A stretch of 35,860 bases of DNA from Tyzzerella sp. (GTDB taxonomy: Bacteria; Bacillota; Clostridia; Lachnospirales; Lachnospiraceae), in assembly GCA_017410145.1 (NCBI GenBank), contig JAFQRJ010000012.1:1-35860 (forward strand), given 5' to 3'. This document shows, piece after piece, positions 26,587 through 35,853 of the stretch. The number at the start of each line of letters is the position of its first letter. Position 1 is the first letter of the stretch. The position numbers and the translations under genes are program-made. The notes beneath the pieces were generated by a model. It was not told the origin of the DNA and ran no database searches. It saw only the letters and a list, made by a program, of their open reading frames with translations.

Positions 26587-26874
26587 TTATGCTTCTTGTC
26601 TAACGCATAAAAATCTCAATACGTTGTCCATGATACGAAGTCTGCTCTCAATCTCTGCCGGAGCTGTAGCATCAGCTTCGAAATGGATGAAGTAGTAGTA
26701 TCCTTCTCTCATTTTTTGAATTTCGTAAGCTAATCTTCTCTTACCCCATTCATCAACGTCAGAAACTTGGCCACCGAAACGAGTAATGTAGCTTACTACT
26801 TTCTCGATAACTGCTGCTCTAGCGTCGTCTTCGATTTTTGCATTGACAACAACTGCTAATTCATATTTGTTCAT
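26587..26874 (-). CDS. rpsF: Ribosomal protein S6
   Basis: A 95-residue protein with the S6 pattern: MNKYELAVVVNAKIEDD, YITRFGGQVSDVDEWGKRRLAYEIQKMREGYYYFIHF and IESRLRIMDNVLRFLCVR. It is the first gene of the operon, starting behind AAGGAGGTGCAAACGAC. S6 pairs with S18, encoded two genes downstream, and the pair is known in many bacteria to bind a structure in the rpsF leader to control the operon. Confidence 0.97.
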   Translation of the reverse strand: MNKYELAVVVNAKIEDDARAAVIEKVVSYITRFGGQVSDVDEWGKRRLAYEIQKMREGYYYFIHFEADATAPAEIESRLRIMDNVLRFLCVRQEA

Positions 26875-26901
26875 GTCGTTTGCACCTCCTTATGGTCTCT
26901 G

Positions 26902-26925
26902 GCCCCCGCTTTTCTATTCGGGAAC
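26902..26925 (-). promoter_or_regulatory. Possible S6:S18-binding leader hairpin
   Basis: In the 5' leader of rpsF, GUUCCC pairs with GGGGGC around an A-rich loop containing GAAUAG. The published rpsF leader element has a stem with a conserved CCG next to the loop; a CCG is present here (CCCGAAU). I have not folded it fully, so assignment to that element is tentative. Confidence 0.4.
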
Positions 26926-26955
26926 AAGGAATAAAATAATATATCACAATTTGGC

Positions 26956-26984
26956 ATTATAACATACCCTAACCGTGATTGCAA
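26956..26984 (-). promoter_or_regulatory. Promoter of rpsF-ssb-rpsR
   Basis: On the minus strand TTGCAA (26979-26984), a 17-base spacer and TATAAT (26956-26961). The predicted transcript starts near 26949 and has a leader of about 75 bases before rpsF. It begins just after the stop of the small peptide gene, and no clear terminator separates the two. Confidence 0.82.
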
Positions 26985-26992
26985 GTAGTTTT

Positions 26993-27106
26993 TTAGAAGA
27001 ATCCGCTCCATCCGCCTTCGCTATCTTCCACAACTTCAAAAGAGGATGTAATTACATCTTCATCTTCTGCTAACACAATCGTTACTTCTGGCTTTTCATA
27101 CTTCAT
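26993..27106 (-). CDS. 37-residue PE-type small peptide, same family as those at 2621-2896
   Basis: A short gene with ribosome binding site AAGGAAAATTTGGTT before the ATG, 13 bases after the DUF951 gene. It starts MKYEKPEVTIVLAEDEDVITSS and ends EGGWSGFF (two segments with a few residues between). The PE box near the start and the DVITSS box resemble the peptides at 2621-2743 and 2765-2896, and the Trp-Gly region near the end recalls their tails. No Cys and no signal peptide. It is placed downstream of a class B sortase and DUF951. Function unknown. Confidence 0.7.
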   Translation of the reverse strand: MKYEKPEVTIVLAEDEDVITSSFEVVEDSEGGWSGFF

Positions 27107-27119
27107 AACCAAATTTTCC

Positions 27120-27314
27120 TTACTCACATTTTTTTAGTTCTTTTGTGTTCTTCTCTACTAGTTTCCTGGCTATCATAATCTGATGTCCGCATCCCAAGCA
27201 TCTCAATCGAAAATCTGCACCTACGCGTAGGATTTCCCATTCAAAACTGCCACACGGATGTTTTTTTTTCATTTTTACAATGTCGCCCACTTCATACTGT
27301 TGTCCCATCATCAT
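27120..27314 (-). CDS. DUF951 family protein
   Basis: A 64-residue basic protein with the DUF951 pattern YEVGDIVKMKKKHPCGSFEW, RVGADFRLRCLGCGHQIMI and ARKLVEKN. The CLGC pair and the earlier Cys may bind metal. The first ATG overlaps the stop of the sortase gene (ATGATGATG), so translation is probably coupled; any of three tandem ATGs could serve. The family is widespread in Firmicutes, often near ribosomal-protein genes such as rpsF, and its role is not established. Confidence 0.88.
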   Translation of the reverse strand: MMMGQQYEVGDIVKMKKKHPCGSFEWEILRVGADFRLRCLGCGHQIMIARKLVEKNTKELKKCE

Positions 27315-28150
27315 TCCCCCGTTTCTTCAACTTGTCCTTCTGCTACGGGTTCTGCTACTCTAACACCATGCACCAACAATCTCTGTGTTTCCGTCACATT
27401 TGTACAGGTAGACAAACTAACCAGTTGTGATTGTGCTGTCACTTCCACCCCTGTATCATATCTAGAAATACTCTTTATGTACTTCAAATAGTTCAGATAA
27501 TCATCATCATTTGTATAATACTTATTATAACTCTCTGAAGTGTCTTCTACAATGCTAACTGCGTATATTTGATATTTTATCTCTTCTCCACTAGGCGTAT
27601 ATATATAAAAATACGGATTTTCTTTATAAAAATCATAACTTTTATACTTGCGAAGTTGTCCGAACATGGATCCGTTTTTCATATTGTGCCCGTATATAAA
27701 TGTATTTCTGTCAGAAAAATCCGCCGTATTATTTGCGTCCATAAAAATGGAACCCGCCCCATTCTTTTTTCCTTCTACGGTTGTCTTCAAGTATTTATCG
27801 TTATCCTCTGCCTGCACAATCGGATAACTGATTTTCGAAGGATTTTCAAAACGAATCCAGCCAACCACTTCTTTATTAATAGACTGTAGTTTGTCAAAAT
27901 CCACTTGGAAAACTGCATTTCCCTCCGAGTCCTCTTCTTCTGTATCTGTCGTCTCCTTTGGTTCTTCAATCGAGACCACATCCTCTATAATGGATTGATA
28001 CTCCTTATCTCCTTTGTTATACTCATCATAAATCGTGTATAGCTTATAAGCTGAAAATAAGAATATGCCTACTGCAAATACGAGAATAGTATTACTGATT
28101 ACATTTGTCTTTCTTTTCGGATGTCTTCTCTCCTTCACTGGCTCCTCCAT
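27311..28150 (-). CDS. srtB: Class B sortase
   Basis: A 279-residue transpeptidase with a cytosolic basic start, one membrane span (residues 19-38) and an outward catalytic domain. Class B features are VVGWIRFENPSKISYPIVQ, then YGHNMKNGSMFGQLRKY with catalytic His155, then LSTCT with Cys249 and RLLVHGVR with Arg257. Class B sortases attach proteins with NPQTN-like signals or build pili; no protein in this window shows an obvious sorting signal. It heads a unit with the DUF951 and small-peptide genes. The start follows GGGGGTGAGAAT. Confidence 0.95.
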   Translation of the reverse strand: MEEPVKERRHPKRKTNVISNTILVFAVGIFLFSAYKLYTIYDEYNKGDKEYQSIIEDVVSIEEPKETTDTEEEDSEGNAVFQVDFDKLQSINKEVVGWIRFENPSKISYPIVQAEDNDKYLKTTVEGKKNGAGSIFMDANNTADFSDRNTFIYGHNMKNGSMFGQLRKYKSYDFYKENPYFYIYTPSGEEIKYQIYAVSIVEDTSESYNKYYTNDDDYLNYLKYIKSISRYDTGVEVTAQSQLVSLSTCTNVTETQRLLVHGVRVAEPVAEGQVEETGE

Positions 28151-28180
28151 ATTCTCACCCCCATTTTCTATAAATACAAA

Positions 28181-28205
28181 GAGGTGGGTTCTCGCTACCC
28201 ACCTC
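28181..28205 (-). terminator. Terminator after murA
   Basis: GAGGTGGGT (28181-28189) pairs perfectly with ACCCACCTC (28197-28205) around a 7-base loop. On the minus strand the stem is followed by TTTGTATTT. It lies 7 bases past the murA stop and ahead of the sortase gene. Confidence 0.85.
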
Positions 28206-28211
28206 TCATTC

Positions 28212-29504
28212 CTAACTCACCTTTAATTTGAATTTCTGGATTTCTTTTTCGCTGGATACACGTTCAATCACACCACCGAGTGAACGAAGCTTTTCTTCAA
28301 ATCTTTCATATCCTCGTTGAATATATACAATGTCATCAATGATCGTAATTCCATCTGTCGCAAGACCCGCTATAACCAGGGCCGCTCCTGCTCGCAAATC
28401 CGGAGCGCTGATTCTTGCTCCCGAGAATTTTTCTACCCCTTCAATTGTTGCAGAATTCCCCTCGATTTTTACAACAGCTCCCATTCGTGCGAGTTCATCT
28501 AAATATTTGAACCGGTTTTCGAAAATGCTCTCTGTAATAACGCTTGTTCCCTCGCACAAAGCCAATGTTACACCGATTTGTGGTTGCATATCTGTTGGAT
28601 ATCCCGGATACGGCAATGTCTTTACATGTGTACTCTTTAATCTGCCTTTTGCAACAACACGTACTGCGTCGTCAAACTCTTCTATTTCACATCCTATTTC
28701 AAGCAATTTTGCCGTTGTAGCTTCCAAGTGCTTCGGAATGACATTGAGCACCGTCACGTCTCCCTTGGTCGCTGCCGCCGCAAACATAAATGTTCCCGCT
28801 TCAATTTGGTCCGGAATAATCGAATATTCTGTTTTGTGAAGTCTCGGTACACCCTTGATTCGAATTACATCGGTACCGGCTCCTTTGATATTGGCACCCA
28901 TACTATTCAAAAAGTTTGCAACATCTACCACATGCGGCTCTTTCGCAACATTTTCCATAATCGTCTGGCCTTCCGCCATAGCTGCTGCCATCATTACGTT
29001 AATAGTAGCGCCTACACTAACTACGTCAAAGTAGATATGTTTTCCAACCAATCTTTCTGCCTCCGCAGAAATCTTACCATGTTCAATATCAATCTCTGCT
29101 CCAAGTGCACGAAAGCCTTTCAAATGCTGGTCAATCGGTCTGCTACCGATATTACATCCACCCGGAAGGGCCACCTCTGCTTTGTGATATTTTCCAAGCA
29201 ATGCACCCAAGAGATAATATGAAGCTCTGATTTTTTTAATGTAGTCATATTCAATACTTAAATCGCCAATGCAAGAACCATTAATGCGTACAGTATGTCT
29301 GTCAACACGTTGTACACTTGCTCCGATACCACTAATCGCTTCCAGAAGCACATTAATGTCATTCACATCCGGCAAATTATCTATCGTAACCGTTTCGTCT
29401 GTCATAACTGCCGCTGCCAGAATGGCAAGCGCTGCGTTTTTGGCACCCCCAATTTCCACTTCTCCGACAAGTGGCGTGCCACCTTTAATGATATATTGTT
29501 CCAT
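28212..29504 (-). CDS. murA: UDP-N-acetylglucosamine 1-carboxyvinyltransferase
   Basis: A 430-residue enzyme that transfers enolpyruvate from PEP to UDP-GlcNAc, the first committed step of peptidoglycan synthesis, in the cytoplasm. It has the N-terminal GGAKNAALAILAA, the active-site loop LPGGCNIGSRPIDQHL with catalytic Cys117 (the fosfomycin target), PDQIEAGTFMFAAA, and PGYPTDMQPQ and DLRAGAALVIAGL toward the C-terminus. Length and all catalytic features are normal. It has its own promoter, overlapping the terminator of the preceding gene, and its own terminator. Confidence 0.97.
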   Translation of the reverse strand: MEQYIIKGGTPLVGEVEIGGAKNAALAILAAAVMTDETVTIDNLPDVNDINVLLEAISGIGASVQRVDRHTVRINGSCIGDLSIEYDYIKKIRASYYLLGALLGKYHKAEVALPGGCNIGSRPIDQHLKGFRALGAEIDIEHGKISAEAERLVGKHIYFDVVSVGATINVMMAAAMAEGQTIMENVAKEPHVVDVANFLNSMGANIKGAGTDVIRIKGVPRLHKTEYSIIPDQIEAGTFMFAAAATKGDVTVLNVIPKHLEATTAKLLEIGCEIEEFDDAVRVVAKGRLKSTHVKTLPYPGYPTDMQPQIGVTLALCEGTSVITESIFENRFKYLDELARMGAVVKIEGNSATIEGVEKFSGARISAPDLRAGAALVIAGLATDGITIIDDIVYIQRGYERFEEKLRSLGGVIERVSSEKEIQKFKLKVS

Positions 29505-29546
29505 TTTACACCTCTATTACGGTTTTATATTTATACTCCGACAAAT

Positions 29547-29575
29547 AGTATAACATAAAATAGGAGGTTTGTTAA
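29547..29575 (-). promoter_or_regulatory. Promoter of murA
   Basis: On the minus strand TTAACA (29570-29575), a 17-base spacer and TATACT (29547-29552). The -35 box lies in the loop and arm of the terminator hairpin of the upstream gene, so the two signals overlap. Confidence 0.65.
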
Positions 29576-29586
29576 CCTCCTATTTT
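29557..29586 (-). terminator. Terminator of the shikimate-kinase-like gene
   Basis: AAAATAGGAGGTT and AACCTCCTATTTT form a perfect 13-base stem with a 4-base loop, 13 bases after the stop at 29599. On the minus strand the stem ends in TATTTTATG. Confidence 0.85.
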
Positions 29587-29598
29587 TCGTGTGATGTA

Positions 29599-30102
29599 TT
29601 ACATGAAACCTTCCACCAGTTCCAAGACTTCATCAATGGTTTCTTCCAAATCCAAACCCTCTTCCGAAACCGTATAATCCGCATATTTCTCAAACAACTG
29701 CACCCGCTCGTCATACAGGTCCTTTAGTGTCTGACCTTCCTTCAACACAACACCACGATTCTTGGCATTTGTAATTCTTTTATAAATATCTTCATATGTG
29801 GCATGAAGATAAATAACAGTTCCGATCTCTTTAAAATGTCGCATCGCTTCTTCGCAGTAAACCACACTTCCCCCCGGTGATATAACTGCATGCTCTGCTT
29901 CCAAATCACGATTCACCTGATTTTCAATTTCCAGAAATCGTTCATTTCCCTCTTCCGCAATAATTTCCTTCAAAAGACGTTTTTCCTGCTTCTGAATCAA
30001 TAAATCCGTATCTATAAATTCATACCCAATTCTTTTCGCTACAACAACTCCAACGGTACTCTTCCCAACTGCTGGCATCCCAATTAAAATAATATTTTTC
30101 AT
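29599..30102 (-). CDS. aroK: Shikimate-kinase-like protein
   Basis: A 167-residue P-loop kinase. Walker A is GMPAVGKST at residues 8-16, the substrate Asp pair is DTD near 36-38, and the second glycine box is SPGGSV. The lid Arg (NRGVVL) and the later ER..L motif are kept. The Arg of the normal FRxxE substrate-binding motif is replaced by Leu (RFLEIE), and the usual TGGG is SPGG. It may therefore be a divergent shikimate kinase or act on another small substrate. The gene follows the small protein gene after 18 bases, with no other aromatic-pathway genes nearby. Confidence 0.75.
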   Translation of the reverse strand: MKNIILIGMPAVGKSTVGVVVAKRIGYEFIDTDLLIQKQEKRLLKEIIAEEGNERFLEIENQVNRDLEAEHAVISPGGSVVYCEEAMRHFKEIGTVIYLHATYEDIYKRITNAKNRGVVLKEGQTLKDLYDERVQLFEKYADYTVSEEGLDLEETIDEVLELVEGFM

Positions 30103-30120
30103 CTGTAAAGGCCTTTCTGT

Positions 30121-30507
30121 CTAGTAGAATTTTCTCCTGTTTCTTCTATGACGGCTTCTTCTTTGGAACAGCTCCTGAAAGAGCATAATCTGTACCAAAT
30201 CTTTTAACCAATCTTCGTTTCTGGAAGCCTGCATCTCCATCTCTTCATCATATGGCTTCATATTCTTTACTTTATCATAAATACGGCTGCACATCAAACG
30301 AATTTGCAATTGGTCTGGATATTCATCATAAATCATACTGCCTTCGTATGCCATTCGGTCACATTCTTCCTCCACATATGGCAGAATTTTTTTCACTGCC
30401 ATCGGATACATGCTTTTCATATACTCATAATCACGTCGTTCGATTCGCTCATCATCATATTGCAATGGCAACGGATACGCCATGTAATATGGTAATCGAT
30501 AATCCAT
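30121..30507 (-). CDS. Small conserved protein of unknown function
   Basis: A 128-residue protein, starting at the ATG at 30507 (MDYRLPYYMAYPLPL), with AGGA 10 bases ahead; a GTG three codons earlier is too close to that site. The N-terminus is rich in Tyr and Pro. The middle holds YPMAVKKILPYVEEECDRMAYEGSM (two overlapping parts) and DEYPDQLQIRLMCSRIYDKV, and the C-terminus is very basic (RRSRHRRNRRKFY). There is no signal peptide or membrane segment. I recognise it only as a type of hypothetical protein seen in Lachnospiraceae. A possible -10 TATAAT lies at 30532-30537. It may share a transcript with the shikimate-kinase-like gene. Confidence 0.8.
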   Translation of the reverse strand: MDYRLPYYMAYPLPLQYDDERIERRDYEYMKSMYPMAVKKILPYVEEECDRMAYEGSMIYDEYPDQLQIRLMCSRIYDKVKNMKPYDEEMEMQASRNEDWLKDLVQIMLFQELFQRRSRHRRNRRKFY

Positions 30508-30579
30508 GAAATACACATCCTATCTTTATACATTATAATATAGGATATGCGTGGGTGGGAATTTGGTGCAAATTTGAAT

Positions 30580-30843
30580 ATTTACGGTCTATCTTCTTTA
30601 TCTTTTATTTTGCACCGTAAAAATTGACTCAACACAGTAAAGACTTACTGTGGTTTACGGTTCCGTACTATCATATATGTATTACACACCGTAAAATCAT
30701 AATAAATCTTGCACATTCACGGGAAAATATACGGAGTGAACCAAGTGTTTTACAATTCGGCACCGTAATTCCGGATAAATCCGGGATAAAACCACAAAAA
30801 TTTACGGTGTAGAAACCAAACCTATGACTTTCACACCGTAAAT
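30580..30843. repeat. Regular array of inverted TTTACGGT/ACCGTAAA motifs, 73-74 base period
   Basis: This otherwise gene-free stretch (30508-30870) holds eight short motifs in alternating orientation. TTTACGGT or a variant starts at 30581, 30654, 30728 (TATACGGA) and 30801. CACCGTAAA or a variant starts at 30613, 30687, 30761 and 30834. Each unit is an inverted pair about 33 bases apart, and units recur every 73-74 bases. Sequences between the motifs differ. The last pair is a perfect 11-base inverted repeat. Two intervals also hold small perfect palindromes (CACAGTAA/TTACTGTG at 30633-30652; CCGGAT/ATCCGG at 30771-30784). It lies directly downstream of atpC. Function unknown. Confidence 0.8.
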
Positions 30844-30870
30844 ACTCATAAACCACACCAAATATTTAGT

Positions 30871-31269
30871 TTATTTCGCTGCACTGATTCGAGCCATCGC
30901 TCTTTTCAGCGCTGCTTCAGCTCGTGCCGTGTCAAGACCTGCATCTTTTTTCTGCAAACGTTCTTCTGCACGTTTCTTCGCTGCCTTGGCACGTTCTACA
31001 TCAATTTCGTCCGGCCATTCTGCATTTTCTGCCATTACCGTGATTCTATCTTTTTGAATCTCGATAAAACCTCCCATAATTGCAGCTTTTTTCACCTGAC
31101 CGTCGTTATGAATTTTCATAACGCCAGGTGCCAGGATGGTAGTGAGTGGGATGTGATTTGCATACACACCCATTTCTCCCATAACCGAAGTGAATTCCAA
31201 AAATGATGCTTGCCCTTCAAAGAACATTCCATCCGGTTCAATTATCTTTAATTCAAACATCTCTGCCAT
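30871..31269 (-). CDS. atpC: F1 ATP synthase epsilon subunit
   Basis: A 132-residue subunit that couples rotation to catalysis and inhibits hydrolysis. It has the beta-sandwich pattern FELKIIEPDGMFFEGQ, FTSVMGEMGVYANHIPLTT and GGFIEIQKDRITVMAENAEW, then the C-terminal helical hairpin rich in Ala, Lys and Arg. The start is the ATG at 31269 behind GAGGTGG; the frame also opens at a GTG three codons earlier, within the ribosome binding site. The atpD stop lies about 10 bases upstream. It is the last gene of the atp operon. Confidence 0.96.
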   Translation of the reverse strand: MAEMFELKIIEPDGMFFEGQASFLEFTSVMGEMGVYANHIPLTTILAPGVMKIHNDGQVKKAAIMGGFIEIQKDRITVMAENAEWPDEIDVERAKAAKKRAEERLQKKDAGLDTARAEAALKRAMARISAAK

Positions 31270-31280
31270 ACTCGCCACCT

Positions 31281-33549
<2,269 letters not shown>

Positions 33550-33560
33550 GATAGTGCCTC

Positions 33561-34490
33561 CTAGAATTCTGCCTTGAATTCTTCGATTGCTTTAATTAAC
33601 AAGTGTTCTGTCTCTTCTGTAATAACTTTTTCAGCTTTAATAGATTCCGGAATTTCCGGGTATTTTGTCTGAATAAAGTCAAACAGTCCTTTTTCAAAAC
33701 GCAAAATGTCATCTACTGCAATGTCAAGCAAATGCTTTCTTGTTGCAGCATAGATAATAATAACCTGGTATTCAACCGGCATTGGTTTGTATTGTGGTTG
33801 CTTCAGCATTTCCTTAATACGTTCCCCTTGTGCCAAACGCTCTGCCGTATCTTTATCTAATTCAGAGCCAAACTGTGCAAAGGATGCAAGTTCACGATAC
33901 TGAGCAAGCTCAATACGAATTGGCCCTGCGATTTTCTTCATCGCCTTAATCTGAGCAGAACCACCAACACGGGATACGGAGATACCTGGGTTAATGGCCG
34001 GTCTGAAACCTGCGTTAAACATTTCTGTCTCCAAGTAAATCTGTCCGTCTGTAATGGAGATTACGTTGGTAGGGATGTATGCTGATACATCCCCCGCCTG
34101 CGTTTCAATAATTGGTAACGCAGTAAGGGAACCACCGCCCAATGCATCTGATAGTCTGGCTGCTCTTTCCAATAATCTGGAATGCAAGTAGAATACGTCA
34201 CCTGGGTACGCTTCACGTCCCGGCGGTCTTCTAAGAAGCAAGGACAGGGTACGATAAGCTGTCGCATGTTTTGACAAGTCGTCATATACAACAAGTACAT
34301 CTTCCCCATTCTCCATCCATTCTTCACCAATTGCACATCCGGAATACGGAGCAATATATTGAAGTGGTGCCAGCTCACTGGCTGTAGATACAACAACGGT
34401 TGTATAGTCCATAGCACCAAACTGTTCTAAGGTCTTTACAATATTCGCAACGGTAGAAGCTTTCTGACCAATTGCAACGTAAATACATTT
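33561..34490 (-). pseudogene. atpA: F1 ATP synthase alpha subunit, C-terminal 309 residues only
   Basis: The frame matches alpha from [18 protein letters not shown] through [34 protein letters not shown], the [17 protein letters not shown] box and the normal C-terminus. The N-terminal part, about 190 residues including the P-loop GDRQTGKT, is missing: homology stops at 34490 and the sequence beyond belongs to another gene on the opposite strand. The frame stays open across the join to 35162, but that part is antisense to release factor 3 and is not alpha. In an intact genome this would break the ATP synthase, so an assembly join is the simplest explanation. Confidence 0.9.
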
Positions 34491-34493
34491 TAG

Positions 34494-35024
34494 GAAGCCT
34501 ATGCAGGTGACGTCATCGGTGTCTTTGACCCCGGTATCTTCTCTATCGGTGATACCATCACCGTCCCCGGTAAGAAATTCACCTATTCCGGTATTCCCAC
34601 CTTTGCACCCGAGCATTTCTGCCGGGTGTCTGCTAAGGACTCCATGAAGCGCAAGCAGTTCGTCAAGGGCACAGAGCAGATCGCTCAGGAAGGTGCCATC
34701 CAGATCTTCAAGGTCCCCAATTCCGGTATGGAAGAAGTGATCGTCGGTGTTGTGGGTGTGCTGCAGTTTGAAGTGTTCCAGTACCGCATGAAGAATGAGT
34801 ACGGTGTGGATCTGCGCATGGAGCATCTGCCCTACGAAGAGATTCGTCTGATCGATGAGTATCCCGGAGATCTGTCTGATCTGAATCTGGGCAGCGATGC
34901 GGAGCTTCTGGAAGATTACCGCGGCCGCAACTTGTTGGTCTTCTCCAGTTACTGGGCCATCGATTTTATTTGCCGCCGCAATCCCGGTCTGAAAGTTTCT
35001 GAAATCGTGGTCGAAGAAGGCTAA
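34494..35024 (+). pseudogene. prfC: Peptide chain release factor 3, C-terminal 176 residues only
   Basis: The frame from [20 protein letters not shown] carries the RF-3 C-terminal domain: [66 protein letters not shown] and a normal end after IVVEEG. RF-3 is a GTPase of about 525 residues that recycles RF1/RF2 after termination; here the whole GTPase domain is missing, because an in-frame TAG (34491-34493) and the atpA fragment abut it. Codon use is richer in G and C than in atpA (about 50-58 percent by hand count of three lines, against about 36-42 percent just left of the join). It has no start codon and cannot be functional as shown. Confidence 0.9.
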
Positions 35025-35031
35025 ATAGTTC

Positions 35032-35065
35032 AAAAGAGAGCCAGCTTGTTGGCTCTCTTTTTGAT
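35032..35065 (+). terminator. Terminator after prfC
   Basis: AAAAGAGAGCCA (35032-35043) pairs with TGGCTCTCTTTT (35050-35061), followed by further T residues. It lies eight bases past the release factor stop. Confidence 0.9.
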
Positions 35066-35088
35066 TTTTGTGCTGGCGAAACATCGAT

Positions 35089-35117
35089 TTGACAATCATC
35101 TGAAATGGGCATATAAT
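35089..35117 (+). promoter_or_regulatory. Consensus promoter of the DUF5662 gene
   Basis: TTGACA (35089-35094), a 17-base spacer and TATAAT (35112-35117), a perfect match to the sigma-A consensus. It lies 36 bases before the DUF5662 start. Confidence 0.85.
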
Positions 35118-35152
35118 ACATATAATATGAGAAAACAAAAGGAGGCAGGGAT

Positions 35153-35716
35153 ATGAAACCATGGCAGCATTTTAAGACCATCACCAAGCACAAATTCCTT
35201 GTCATGGACGGCTGCTTCCGGGTTGGTCTCTATTGGCAAGGGCTTACTCATGACTTATCCAAATATTCCCCTGCGGAGTTTTGGATTGGCGCCCACTATT
35301 ATCAGGGGGATCGGAGCCCAAATGCTGCAGAGCGTGCAGAAAAAGGCTACAGCGAAGCGTGGATGCATCATAAGGGCCGTAACCGCCATCATTACGAATA
35401 CTGGACTGACATGAGCCGTGCTACGGGCTGTTACGAGTCTATCCCGATGCCTCGCAAGTATCTGGTGGAGATGGTCATGGACCGGCGGGCAGCCTGTCTT
35501 GTGTATGAGGGAGAAAAGTATACACCTGCGTCTGCGTTGAATTATCTGCACAGAAGCCGGGAAAAAATGCTGATGCATCCGCGGACTGTGCGGGAGCTGG
35601 ATTATATTCTGACAATGCTGCGGGATGAAGGAGAGAAAGCGACCTTCCGTTATCTGCGTAAAAATGTACTGAAAGGGAAGCCCTTCCCATGGGAACAACA
35701 AGAAGAAATAAAATAA
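35153..35716 (+). CDS. DUF5662 family protein
   Basis: A 187-residue soluble protein starting at the ATG at 35153 behind AAAGGAGGCAGGGAT. It has the family pattern [34 protein letters not shown], a cluster [13 protein letters not shown], and [16 protein letters not shown]. The HD pair and the later His cluster could bind metal, as in HD-type hydrolases, but no activity is established for this family to my knowledge. It has its own consensus promoter and lies between the release factor fragment and the tRNA gene, in the segment whose composition differs from the rest of the window. Confidence 0.85.
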   Translation: MKPWQHFKTITKHKFLVMDGCFRVGLYWQGLTHDLSKYSPAEFWIGAHYYQGDRSPNAAERAEKGYSEAWMHHKGRNRHHYEYWTDMSRATGCYESIPMPRKYLVEMVMDRRAACLVYEGEKYTPASALNYLHRSREKMLMHPRTVRELDYILTMLRDEGEKATFRYLRKNVLKGKPFPWEQQEEIK

Positions 35717-35779
35717 TTTTCAAAGGATCAAAAACTGCTTGATTTTTTGCTTTTTGCATATAATAATGACGTTGTGTTT

Positions 35780-35853
35780 AGAGGATTTGTGTAACGGTAG
35801 CACACCGGACTCTGACTCCGTTTGCGGGGGTTCGAATCCCTCATCCTCTTCCA
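35780..35853 (+). tRNA. tRNA-Gln (anticodon CTG)
   Basis: A full cloverleaf can be drawn. The acceptor AGAGGAT pairs with ATCCTCT (35843-35849). The D arm is GTGT/ACAC with loop AACGGTAGC. The anticodon loop CTCTGAC holds CTG at 35812-35814, reading CAG. The T arm is GGGGG/CCCTC with the TTCGAAT loop. CCA is encoded at 35851-35853. A TATAAT at 35759-35764 may be its -10 box. The anticodon stem has one mismatched closing pair. Confidence 0.92.

Noticed and set aside
30580-30843. CRISPR array or integron attC sites
   Set aside because: The conserved motifs are only 8-9 bases and alternate in orientation; no cas genes, leader, integrase or R-site core sequences are present.
30671-30856. Small open frames in both strands of the 30508-30870 gap
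   Set aside because: No ribosome binding site, composition unlike neighbouring genes, and they run across the inverted motif array.
34491-35162. N-terminal extension of atpA: the minus frame is open up to 35162, giving a 533-residue protein
   Set aside because: The extra residues are antisense to the release factor 3 fragment and bear no likeness to the alpha subunit, whose homology starts abruptly at [10 protein letters not shown].
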